Origin: Candidatus Cloacimonadota bacterium
Lineage (GTDB): Bacteria; Cloacimonadota; Cloacimonadia; JGIOTU-2
Direction: 5' to 3'
Length of the DNA stretch: 30,634 bases
NCBI GenBank assembly: GCA_016932035.1
Contig: JAFGDR010000012.1
Location: 1 to 30,634 of the forward strand
Shown in pieces: positions 8,721 to 16,061 of the stretch (position 1 is its first letter; each line of letters starts with the position of its first letter). A program made the translations under genes and the position numbers. Under the pieces are notes generated by a model. That model had not been told where the DNA came from, did not search any database, and was given only the letters and a program-made list of their open reading frames with translations.

Positions 8721-9764
8721 ATGAAAAAGAATGAAAAAATTGTTTTGATCGTTGCTGTTTTACTCGTCGTTATTGCACTTGCATTATATTTTATACAATT
8801 TGGTGACGGCACGTTCGCCGAGGATAAAGCAGACTGGGGTTATTTTGGCATGTACTTTAGCGGACTTATTACTCCTCTGCTACTAATAATCATCATTTTC
8901 CTGATCTTTGGTGTTATGAAGGAAGTTAGAGAAATATTTTCCGAATCATCCAAAATCGAGAAGAAGTTCCAGCGCCAGTTCTCAAAACAAACCAGATACA
9001 TGGAACCCTCTGCTGATGTCATTTATTATCTGCAGCTCAAAGATGACCGTCTATATGCAATTATCGAAAATATTGGCAACCAGCCGGCATTCAATATTTC
9101 AGTTGAGTTTGAATTCGAAGAAGAGGTCGATGCACGCATTTCGAACAATCTTCTTCCACTTGCTGAGATCAGTTATCTTGCCCCCGAACAGAAGAGCGGT
9201 GCTGTCTGCGGCATCCTTGATGAATCGACTGGCGGCTATGCTATTGCAGAGCATACAGTTCTCATGAAGTACAAACCCAGCGAGAAAAGCCGAAGGATCA
9301 TCAAAAAGGAATTTGTGATCGACAAGAACATTCTTAACACGTTGATTCCTGAGACCTCTGTTGAGGAATCGATCCAATCGCTGACGGAGAACATCAAAGA
9401 TCTCGAACATAAAATTACAGATACGGAACCTACAACCGAAGAGATAGAAATAGAAGAAAAACCTAAAAAAACAAGCAAACCCCCTAAAGAGAGAAAAGTT
9501 GAAAAAGAAGAAGAAAAAAAACCTGAACCTGAACCAGAACTAGAACCCAAGTCAGAACCTGAAGAAGAAGTTCAGCCAAAAGAAGAGGAAGAAGAGATTG
9601 TTGAAGTTCCTGTAGAAGACCTGGAAGAGGAACCAAATCCGGAGCAGGAAGTCGATACAAAGCCCGAAGAAAAAGAGGAAAAAGAAGAAAAACCAGAAGA
9701 AGATAAGGAAAAGAAATTTCCAAAACGCGACACTTTTGATAATCCTTTTCTGGATGATTTTTAA
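8721..9764 (+). CDS. Membrane-anchored protein with long Glu/Pro/Lys-rich tail
   Basis: 347 residues, not recognised. Two hydrophobic segments lie near the N-terminus (~residues 7-26 and ~40-65, FGMYFSGLITPLLLIIIIFL). A folded region (~90-205) follows, with IIENIGNQPAFNISVEFEF suggesting a beta-sandwich. From ~230 to 335 the sequence is low-complexity Glu, Lys and Pro (KPEPEPELEPKSEPEEE and similar), ending in KRDTFDNPFLDDF. The FGMYFSGLITPLLL-type hairpin recalls membrane anchors of several unrelated bacterial families. The acidic tail is probably disordered and may tether something. AAAGGAAATTAT before the ATG supports the start. It is closed by the terminator at 9789-9819. Confidence 0.85.
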   Translation: MKKNEKIVLIVAVLLVVIALALYFIQFGDGTFAEDKADWGYFGMYFSGLITPLLLIIIIFLIFGVMKEVREIFSESSKIEKKFQRQFSKQTRYMEPSADVIYYLQLKDDRLYAIIENIGNQPAFNISVEFEFEEEVDARISNNLLPLAEISYLAPEQKSGAVCGILDESTGGYAIAEHTVLMKYKPSEKSRRIIKKEFVIDKNILNTLIPETSVEESIQSLTENIKDLEHKITDTEPTTEEIEIEEKPKKTSKPPKERKVEKEEEKKPEPEPELEPKSEPEEEVQPKEEEEEIVEVPVEDLEEEPNPEQEVDTKPEEKEEKEEKPEEDKEKKFPKRDTFDNPFLDDF

Positions 9765-9788
9765 AAAAGAACTATACATATAGAATAA

Positions 9789-9819
9789 AGAGCCGGGCAT
9801 ATGAAACCCGGTTCTTTTT
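9789..9819 (+). terminator. Rho-independent terminator
   Basis: AGAGCCGGG (9789-9797) pairs with CCCGGTTCT (9807-9815), nine pairs including one G-T, across a nine-base loop, followed by a run of five T. It ends the preceding gene group 25 bases after its stop. Confidence 0.93.
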
Positions 9820-9832
9820 CGTGAGTAAAAAA

Positions 9833-9838
9833 TTGACA
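9833..9838 (+). promoter_or_regulatory. TTGACA box upstream of the histidine kinase
   Basis: TTGACA, 48 bases before the kinase ATG and just after the terminator. Its downstream bases (TTGAAA..G.ACAT) resemble those after the TTGACA box of the tRNA gene at 28526. No clear -10 hexamer is seen. Confidence 0.45.
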
Positions 9839-9885
9839 TTGAAATTGCACATCTGAAAAAAATTCAATATCAAAATGTAATGCAT

Positions 9886-12057
9886 ATGAAAAAAATATCC
9901 CTCATATTTCTTGTACTATTCTTGCCCTCATTACTTATGGGGACTGCAATTATTGACAGCTTGAAGGCTGAAATTGAATCACATTCCGGTATCGAAAAAG
10001 TGACTTTTCTTATAAAGCTCGCGAGTGAATACACTTCAAGTGATTTTGATGAAGGGATCATCTATGCAAATGAAGCACTCTCTCTTGCAAGAGAGATTGA
10101 TTATGAGATAGGCGAGTATCGTGCGAAAATGATACTTGGTTCTCTAAACTCAAGAAAGGGTAATTTTGACTTCGCAGAAAATCTTCTTCTTGAAGCATTA
10201 CAATATTTTGAAACAACAGAAAATGATAGTCTTATAAGTACAAACTTTACAAATCTTGGAATGCTCTATCGAAATATTGGTAACCCCGAAAAAGCTCTGG
10301 AGTATTATCAAAAATCCCTGCAAATTAAGCAAGAGTTGGATGATCCTCATGGAACATCATCGGTACTGGGTGGCATCGGATTGGTCTATTTTGAACACGG
10401 TGATTACGAAAAAGCCAAACAATATTTCCTGGAAGCTATGGAATTTGGACAACGATCTCCCGAAAAAAAACCACTAACTCACGCACTGAATAACCTTGGG
10501 TTGACTTATTGCCAATTGGGAGAATTAGATACTGCACTCGAGTATTTTCTTCAATCCCTTGAATATGCTAAAAAACTGGAACTCGACTTTGTTATTGCAT
10601 CGATCTACAATAATATGGCGAACATTTATTATGTAATCGGAAATATTCAAGAAGCAAAACAATATACACTTGATGCGCTCCAGATCTACAACAATATTGG
10701 TTCAAAGGTAAATATTGCCAGGACATTGAACAACATTGCCTTGATAGCAGAACACGAACAATCATATGACGAAGCGCTTGCTCTGTATGAACGAGCTCTT
10801 AAGATAAGACGAGAAATCGGGAACAAGTTCGAGATCGTTAATACGCTGGAAAATATGGCTCATCTCTATATTAATAAAGGAAATTTTACAAAAGCTCTGG
10901 ATATTAATCTTGAAGCATATGAATTAAATCAGGAACTTGGAAATCAATGGGCTGTTGCCAATTCACTCAATCAAATTGGATATTTGTATACCAAGATCGG
11001 GATCTACTCGACTGCGATCGACATGCTTAATGAGGCAAAACAAATCGAACTTGAAAATAATTACCTTCAACTTCTCAAAGATAATCTTCTTCAAACAACC
11101 AGCCTTTATGCGCTGATAAATGACTATGAGCAGGCATTTTATAATTTGCAGAGATACAATGAGGTTAAGGATACTCTCGATGCTAAAAAAAATCTTGAAA
11201 AGCTGAATGAGATCATGATCCGTCATGAAGCAGAACAAAAGGATAAAGAAAATATCTTATTGAAAAAAGACCTACAAATCTCGAGTCTTGAAAATCTCCG
11301 TTTGAACATACTCTTCTTCGCTTCTATAATCGTGCTTACCTTTGTTATCATATTTTTAATCTTCAGGATACGTACAAACCACCGTTTGAAAAGGGCTGTT
11401 ACTGAACTTGGAATCTCAAAGGAGAATATTGAGCAGGTTCGAAAACAGCTTGCTCTCGTCAATTCAATGCTTCGTCATGATCTCACGAACGATCTGATCG
11501 TCATTAAAACCGCACTTCAGCTTTTTTACAACCAGAAAGACGAAAAACTGTTGAAAGAAGCTGAAGGAAAATGTGATAAAGGCTTGGAGCTCATTAATAA
11601 ATTAAGAGACTTGGAAAATGGTGAAGGTGAAAAATCAAAACTTGAACCCATCGATCTTGGGAAAATGATTGAAACGATTGCACTTGATTTTATTGATATG
11701 AACATCCGTTTTGAGGGCGAATGCGTTGTTCTGGCAGATAATGCATTGGCATCAGTTATTCATAATATTATTGAGAATGCCCGTGTGCATGGAAAAGCAG
11801 AAAACATCATAATCACCTGCGAAGAATATACCGATTATACCGAAATCAAAATTCATAATGACGGTACACCGATCCCGGAGGAACTTCATGAGCGCATCTT
11901 TGATAAAGCATTCTCGTATGGAGAAAATGCTCATACGGGGATGGGACTTTTCCTGGTCAGGCAGAATATAAGCAGATACGGTGGTTCGATCTATGTCGAG
12001 GATAATGATCAACCAGGAGTAACCTTTGTGATCAACCTAAAAAAAGCTATAGAATGA
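9886..12057 (+). CDS. TPR-containing membrane sensor histidine kinase
   Basis: 723 residues. A signal-like N-terminus (MKKISLIFLVLFLPSLLMG) is followed by about ten tetratricopeptide repeats to ~residue 420, predicted periplasmic. Then come a coiled coil, one membrane helix (~472-495, NILFFASIIVLTFVIIFLIF) and a cytoplasmic kinase. The H-box is SMLRHDLTNDL with the phospho-acceptor His at about 531. The N-box is IHNIIENARVHG (~626-637), and the ATP-lid Gly region is GMGLFLVRQNISRYGG. The kinase thus looks active, though HDLTN departs from the usual HDLRNP. No response regulator lies nearby, so it is an orphan here. I start at the ATG at 9886; another in-frame ATG at 9880 adds only Met-His. 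The stop overlaps the ribosome site of the next gene. Confidence 0.92.
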   Translation: MKKISLIFLVLFLPSLLMGTAIIDSLKAEIESHSGIEKVTFLIKLASEYTSSDFDEGIIYANEALSLAREIDYEIGEYRAKMILGSLNSRKGNFDFAENLLLEALQYFETTENDSLISTNFTNLGMLYRNIGNPEKALEYYQKSLQIKQELDDPHGTSSVLGGIGLVYFEHGDYEKAKQYFLEAMEFGQRSPEKKPLTHALNNLGLTYCQLGELDTALEYFLQSLEYAKKLELDFVIASIYNNMANIYYVIGNIQEAKQYTLDALQIYNNIGSKVNIARTLNNIALIAEHEQSYDEALALYERALKIRREIGNKFEIVNTLENMAHLYINKGNFTKALDINLEAYELNQELGNQWAVANSLNQIGYLYTKIGIYSTAIDMLNEAKQIELENNYLQLLKDNLLQTTSLYALINDYEQAFYNLQRYNEVKDTLDAKKNLEKLNEIMIRHEAEQKDKENILLKKDLQISSLENLRLNILFFASIIVLTFVIIFLIFRIRTNHRLKRAVTELGISKENIEQVRKQLALVNSMLRHDLTNDLIVIKTALQLFYNQKDEKLLKEAEGKCDKGLELINKLRDLENGEGEKSKLEPIDLGKMIETIALDFIDMNIRFEGECVVLADNALASVIHNIIENARVHGKAENIIITCEEYTDYTEIKIHNDGTPIPEELHERIFDKAFSYGENAHTGMGLFLVRQNISRYGGSIYVEDNDQPGVTFVINLKKAIE

Positions 12058-12069
12058 GGAGTTACTCAA

Positions 12070-12975
12070 CTGAAAGAGGAATCGCTTACAGCTAAATCCA
12101 ACAAGAGAAAGATCGTCAGCGTTATTTCAATGGGCGGTGCATGGATTCTTACTCTTGTAGCAGTCTTAACCTCTAATTCCGTGGCGATCCTTGCAGACTT
12201 TGTAAATTCTACATTGCAAATCATGTCAGTTGGTCTTGCCTGGTTTGTTGATATAAAATTCTCCTCACGAAAAAATCCATTTTTGAATTATGGACCCGGT
12301 AAGATCGAAAGCATCACCTCTATCGTTATAGGAATTGTCTTCTTTATATCGATCGTTGGGCTTTCGATCGTTGCTGTAACACGATTCATCAATCCCGCAC
12401 AGGTAAGTGGAACAGGTGTATGGATCATTTTGATCTTTGCTTTGATATTCTCAACATCCAATGCCTATCTATTTTTTAAAACCAAAAAAGAATTTAAGAC
12501 AACAGGGAAATCACACCTCGATGGTGAATCCCGCATCTATCTTATAAAAGCAATTTCGAATTTCGGTTTTTTCTTTTCGATCCTTATTAGTGCTTTTGCT
12601 CCATTCAAAGGCGCAGTTTATTTCGACCCAGGTTTTTCATGTTTTGTCATTGGACTGATGTTCGTAAATATGCTCCAGCTTTTTAAGAAGAACCTTCCGA
12701 CACTTTTTGACTATGCGATCAGTGAAGCAACTCAAATGGAAGTAACCAAAGTTCTGGCAAAATACTTTGATCTTTATGAACATTATGGGGGTATGAGAAG
12801 CCGGCATACGGGAAATAATATCTATATAGAGTTGTTTCTGGCATTCAATAAAGATCTGACAATGGGACAGGTGTTGGAATATATCAAAGTAATCGAGAAA
12901 GATATTGAAGAATTGATCCCCCATTCCAAACTGAATGTGATTTGTTCTGATGAGCGAAAAAGAGGGGATATTTGA
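12070..12975 (+). CDS. Cation diffusion facilitator (CDF) family transporter, probable CTG start
   Basis: CDF proteins export divalent metals across the inner membrane. Six membrane segments are followed by a cytoplasmic C-terminal domain ending SKLNVICSDE, as in the family. The ATG at 12130 would leave only ~16 residues before the conserved SVAILAD and would cut the first helix. The frame stays open up to the kinase stop. CTG at 12070 lies eight bases after AGGAG (12057-12061) and gives a 301-residue protein with a full first helix. No ATG, GTG or TTG exists in that stretch. The usual H/D-x-x-x-D metal pair of helix 2 reads N-x-x-x-Q here (DFVNSTLQ), and helix 5 also lacks a clear pair, so metal transport may be altered or lost. 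It is coupled to the kinase gene. Confidence 0.8.
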   Translation: MKEESLTAKSNKRKIVSVISMGGAWILTLVAVLTSNSVAILADFVNSTLQIMSVGLAWFVDIKFSSRKNPFLNYGPGKIESITSIVIGIVFFISIVGLSIVAVTRFINPAQVSGTGVWIILIFALIFSTSNAYLFFKTKKEFKTTGKSHLDGESRIYLIKAISNFGFFFSILISAFAPFKGAVYFDPGFSCFVIGLMFVNMLQLFKKNLPTLFDYAISEATQMEVTKVLAKYFDLYEHYGGMRSRHTGNNIYIELFLAFNKDLTMGQVLEYIKVIEKDIEELIPHSKLNVICSDERKRGDI

Positions 12976-13313
12976 TTTTAGTGAATAGTGAATAACGAGT
13001 AGCGATTAACGATCTGAGATTTTAAAATTATAGACTGAATTACCTCGAGATTTATCTCGGTGATCGGGTAATACTATATATATCGGGGTTTTAACCTTAA
13101 GCTTGTAGAGGATTAAAGTCCTACCCCTTGTGTGAACCACTGCCCGTGACTTGAAAGTCGTGGCTATTCATTTTACTTACCCATAGATTTTTTAGAAATA
13201 CTTTGTTACTAAAACAATTGCATGGCCTAGAAAGAATATGGTCGATATACGAAAGTAATTCATGATGAGATTGTAGACGCTTTATCTCAGATTCTTGTTA
13301 TCGCACGCAAAAC
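12976..13313 (+). other. Intergenic region with several hairpins; no gene seen
   Basis: No ORF of note. The first 40 bases are a degenerate run built on GAATA/AACGA units. At 13039-13072, ATTACC pairs with GGTAAT around an inner CGAGAT/ATCTCG stem. At 13085-13126, GGGGT and ACCCC can pair around GGTT-TT-AACC and an AGGA/TCCT hairpin. At 13143-13164, GCCCGTGACTT faces AAGTCGTGGC with wobble pairs. The rest, to the TTGACA at 13314, looks featureless. This could be a decayed miniature mobile element or a structured RNA; see findings. Confidence 0.5.
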
Positions 13314-13319
13314 TTGACA
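13314..13319 (+). promoter_or_regulatory. TTGACA box upstream of the six-gene operon
   Basis: A TTGACA hexamer 47 bases before the ATG of the SagB-type gene. It is the only promoter-like signal seen before the tightly packed genes from 13366 to 18629. The -10 at 17 bases (AACCTC) is poor. Confidence 0.42.
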
Positions 13320-13365
13320 CCCTGAAGGGATAAAAAAACCTCATTCGAAATCCAAGGAGTTCGTC

Positions 13366-14133
13366 ATGAAATCATATAAAGAGCAACGTTTTTTTCTCAA
13401 TTGCGATCTTGCTTCTATGCAACAAACTCAAACCGACCAGCAAAAACAGCTCCCCCAACCACCAGTAGAAAAACCATTTAAAAGTCATGAGAACCTCACA
13501 GAACTTCCCGCCGTTAAAGATATCATTACTACTGAAAATGATCTCTTTGAAATTATTAACCAGCGAAGGTCACGAAGAAATTACACTGGTAAAGCAATCG
13601 ATCTCAACCAGCTTTCATTTCTCCTCTGGTGCACACAGGGCGTAAAAAAAATACTCGAAAGAAAAAATAATAACGTTACATTCAGAACAGTTCCTTCAGC
13701 AGGAGCTCGTCATTTATTCGAAACCTATCTCGCAGTTCTAAAAGTTGAAGGACTCAAACCAGGAATCTATCGATACTGTGCATTGGAGCATAAACTCGAA
13801 TTTCTTCACTCTGTTAACAATCTTCCAAAACAGACAGTTGGTGCGTGTCTTGGGCAGGAATTTGTGGGTGACAGTTCCGTTGTTTTCTTCTGGTCAGCGA
13901 TCCCCTACCGTTGTGAATGGCGCTACGCCTATATGGCAGCAAAACTCATTCTTCTCGATGCAGGTCATGTATGCCAGAACCTGTATCTAGCCTCCGAGGC
14001 TCTGGGTCTGGGAACCTGTGGGATTGCAGCATATGATCAACAAAAATCGAACGAACTGATTAAAGTGGACGGAGAGGATGAAATGATCGTATACATAGCT
14101 TCGGTTGGAAAACGAAGCAAGGAGGAAAAATAA
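13366..14133 (+). CDS. SagB/ThcOx-type nitroreductase-family oxidoreductase
   Basis: 255 residues. After a ~55-residue polar N-terminus, the FMN-binding nitroreductase fold begins with INQRRSRRNYTGKAIDLNQL and LSFLLWCTQGV, the signature of the SagB-type subgroup. TVPSAGARHLFETYL and the closing DAGHVCQNLYLASEALGLGTCGI and YIASVGKR also fit. Known members oxidise azoline rings in peptide natural products, but most stand-alone copies have unknown substrates, and no YcaO or precursor-peptide gene is visible here. AAGGAG lies six bases before the ATG. The stop TAA overlaps the apparent start of the flavodoxin gene (ATAA), so the pair may exchange electrons through FMN. Confidence 0.9.
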   Translation: MKSYKEQRFFLNCDLASMQQTQTDQQKQLPQPPVEKPFKSHENLTELPAVKDIITTENDLFEIINQRRSRRNYTGKAIDLNQLSFLLWCTQGVKKILERKNNNVTFRTVPSAGARHLFETYLAVLKVEGLKPGIYRYCALEHKLEFLHSVNNLPKQTVGACLGQEFVGDSSVVFFWSAIPYRCEWRYAYMAAKLILLDAGHVCQNLYLASEALGLGTCGIAAYDQQKSNELIKVDGEDEMIVYIASVGKRSKEEK

Positions 14134-14609
14134 AAAATTGTATCATATTCTCAACAAAACACGGAAGTGCACAAAGATCGGCAGAACTGCTCCGGGAAAA
14201 ACTCAACGCAGATACAGACGTCATCAATCTTAATGATGTAAAAAAACCAGACATCTCAAGCTATAATACAGTTATACTCGGAGGATCGATTTATATCGGT
14301 AAAATCCAGAAAAAGATGACTAAGTTCATCAAAAAGAATCTTAAGCACCTTCTGACCAAAAATATTGGACTCTATATTGTTTGCGCTGAAAAAGATAATC
14401 CTGAACCAGTACTAAAGAAGTCATATCCGAAGGAGTTGTATGACCATGCTCTTTCAAAAAGATATTTCGGTTATGAATTTATACTCGAGAGTATGAACGC
14501 AATTGAAAAAGCAGTGGCAAAGTCACTGGGAGTGACCGAGAGTAAATCAGAACTCAATCACGATGCAATCGATGCAATGGCTCAGCAATTCAATGAGTTA
14601 TCGTCTTAG
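14130..14609 (+). CDS. Flavodoxin-domain protein (HemG/Flavodoxin_5-like), apparent ATA start
   Basis: 159 residues when read from 14130: (I)KNCIIFSTKHGSAQRSAEL, an excellent FMN phosphate-loop start, then the strand NTVILGGSIYIGKIQKKM, the core IGLYIVCAEK and the C-terminal ESMNAIEKAVAKSLG. The plan resembles flavodoxin-like HemG and Flavodoxin_5 proteins, so it probably binds FMN and carries electrons. The first in-frame ATG (14316) would delete the whole FMN-binding loop. The frame is open from 14082, with no ATG, GTG or TTG before ATA at 14130, which follows GGAGG by four bases and overlaps the preceding stop as ATAA. A former ATGA junction with G changed to A would explain this. Genuine AUA initiation, an assembly error or a silenced gene are all possible. 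Confidence 0.82.
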   Translation: MKNCIIFSTKHGSAQRSAELLREKLNADTDVINLNDVKKPDISSYNTVILGGSIYIGKIQKKMTKFIKKNLKHLLTKNIGLYIVCAEKDNPEPVLKKSYPKELYDHALSKRYFGYEFILESMNAIEKAVAKSLGVTESKSELNHDAIDAMAQQFNELSS

Positions 14610-14644
14610 CTTCCTCGATAAAATTATCTCACAGAAAGGTTTTT

Positions 14645-15808
14645 ATGATCAATCCGAACTATGAAGACGGCAGTATAATCAATCTTGTCAGCAGCATCAC
14701 ACACGCATTTGGCAATCATACCATCACACATAAACCCCTTCCACTTATTAATAGTGAATTCCTATCAAAAAAGAAAAATGTCATCCTTATTGTTATTGAC
14801 GGTTTAGGATACAATTTCATCAAAGATCAGGAAACTACCTTTTTGAGCAATAACCTTTTCGGTAAATGTACATCAGTATTTCCTTCCACAACAGCTACAG
14901 CGATCACTTCATATCTAACCGGAATGTCACCAGCACAGCATGCTGTTACGGGCTGGTTCGTTTATCTTAAAGAGCTTGGTACGATTTCAGCAATTCTTCC
15001 GTTCAAACCTCGCTACGGCGGTGAGATATTCAGCAAAAGCGATATCTATGCAAAAGATATTTTCAAACAAAGCACGATCTTTGAAAATCTCAACCGAAAA
15101 TCCTATATGCTTTCGAATGATTATATCATCAATTCTGATTATACGAAATTCTACAGCAAAGGATCAACAGCAGTTGCCTATGAGAGAGAAAATATCGATA
15201 ATTTCTTTGCGAATCTTATGACCCTTGTGCAGGATATTTCTGAAGAGAAATTTGTCTATGCATACTGGCCGACTTTTGATACGCTTGCACACAAGAACGG
15301 CATCCACTCGACCAAATGCAGGGATCATTATAAAAAAATTTCTCGATCACTTGAGAATTTCATCTTCGCCATAAGCAGATCGGATACTGCTGTAATCATC
15401 TCAGCGGATCATGGGCTTGTGGACAGCACAAAGGATGACCTTATCGACATAGACCAGCATCCGCGGATGAAGGAACTTCTCGTGATGCCTCTTTCCGGTG
15501 ATCCAAGAGCAGCATACTGCTTTATAAAACAGGGCATGGCTGATCAGTTTGAAGAATATGTTCAAGATCACCTTTCTGATAAGTGTTTAATAAATAAAAG
15601 TTCTCAGTTTGTAAATGATCAAATGTTTGGACTGGATGAGCCTGATCCAAGATTATGGGACAGGATTGGAGATTACATTCTTTTGCCGAAAAATAACTAT
15701 GTTATCAAAGATACAGTACTCGGTGAAAATCCCCATCACTATATCGGTCACCATGGTGGATTAAGTGAGGACGAGATGCATGTTCCTGTTATTGTTATAG
15801 AACCCTGA
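14645..15808 (+). CDS. Type I phosphodiesterase/nucleotide pyrophosphatase (alkaline phosphatase superfamily)
   Basis: 387 residues. The metal-binding and nucleophile regions are clear: VIVIDGLGYNF (~46-56), SVFPSTTATAITSYLTGMSP (~76-95) with the probable Thr nucleophile, YWPTFDTLAH (~209-218), ISADHGLVD (~251-259) and the last His ligand in GHHGG (~367). Members split phosphodiester or pyrophosphate bonds in nucleotides, lipids or glycans. No signal peptide is seen, so it is probably cytoplasmic. AGAAAGG precedes the ATG, and it lies 35 bases after the flavodoxin stop in the same operon. A second, differently built member follows at 16054. Confidence 0.9.
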   Translation: MINPNYEDGSIINLVSSITHAFGNHTITHKPLPLINSEFLSKKKNVILIVIDGLGYNFIKDQETTFLSNNLFGKCTSVFPSTTATAITSYLTGMSPAQHAVTGWFVYLKELGTISAILPFKPRYGGEIFSKSDIYAKDIFKQSTIFENLNRKSYMLSNDYIINSDYTKFYSKGSTAVAYERENIDNFFANLMTLVQDISEEKFVYAYWPTFDTLAHKNGIHSTKCRDHYKKISRSLENFIFAISRSDTAVIISADHGLVDSTKDDLIDIDQHPRMKELLVMPLSGDPRAAYCFIKQGMADQFEEYVQDHLSDKCLINKSSQFVNDQMFGLDEPDPRLWDRIGDYILLPKNNYVIKDTVLGENPHHYIGHHGGLSEDEMHVPVIVIEP

Positions 15809-15833
15809 ACAATTGGTTTATATCTGTGATAGA

Positions 15834-16061
15834 ATGAAAAAAAGAACAAATATAACTGACAAAAAAGAGATACAAATACTAACACAAGATGGGAAGGAAT
15901 TTGAAGTTCCGGTTGAAGGTTCTCTCGGTTTACTTGCTCTGGGAGCAGTTGGCATCCAGGCGTGGAGAAAAAAACAACGGGAGATGAACTATAAAAATCC
16001 GAATGAAAATGTGATCGTTGAAAAAAAGGAGCAGAAAAAGGACAAAAACACCGATGAGTAA
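15834..16061 (+). CDS. Small conserved-looking protein preceding the phosphodiesterase-TPR gene
   Basis: 75 residues from the ATG at 15834. A short strand-rich start (EIQILTQDGKEFEVP) leads to a Gly/Leu-rich stretch VEGSLGLLALGAVGIQAWR (~34-52) and a Lys-rich tail. The middle could be a short amphipathic or membrane-inserting helix. I do not know a function. The stop overlaps the next gene by eight bases and the gene lies 25 bases after the preceding stop, so it is clearly an operon member. A TTG at 15813 would add seven residues; neither start has a strong Shine-Dalgarno. Confidence 0.7.
   Translation: MKKRTNITDKKEIQILTQDGKEFEVPVEGSLGLLALGAVGIQAWRKKQREMNYKNPNENVIVEKKEQKKDKNTDE

Noticed and set aside
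9236-9839. Several Leu/Phe-rich minus-strand frames of 79-104 residues
   Set aside because: They are opposite the Glu/Lys/Pro-rich tail; GAA/AAA repeats read backwards give Phe/Leu/Ser without stops.
12976-13365. CRISPR or tandem repeat array
   Set aside because: The short GAATA/AACGA units are irregular and there are no spacers of constant length.
13366-14609. Azole-peptide (RiPP) biosynthesis cluster based on the SagB-type enzyme
   Set aside because: No YcaO, E1-like or precursor-peptide gene is visible among the neighbours; the neighbours are a flavodoxin and phosphodiesterases.
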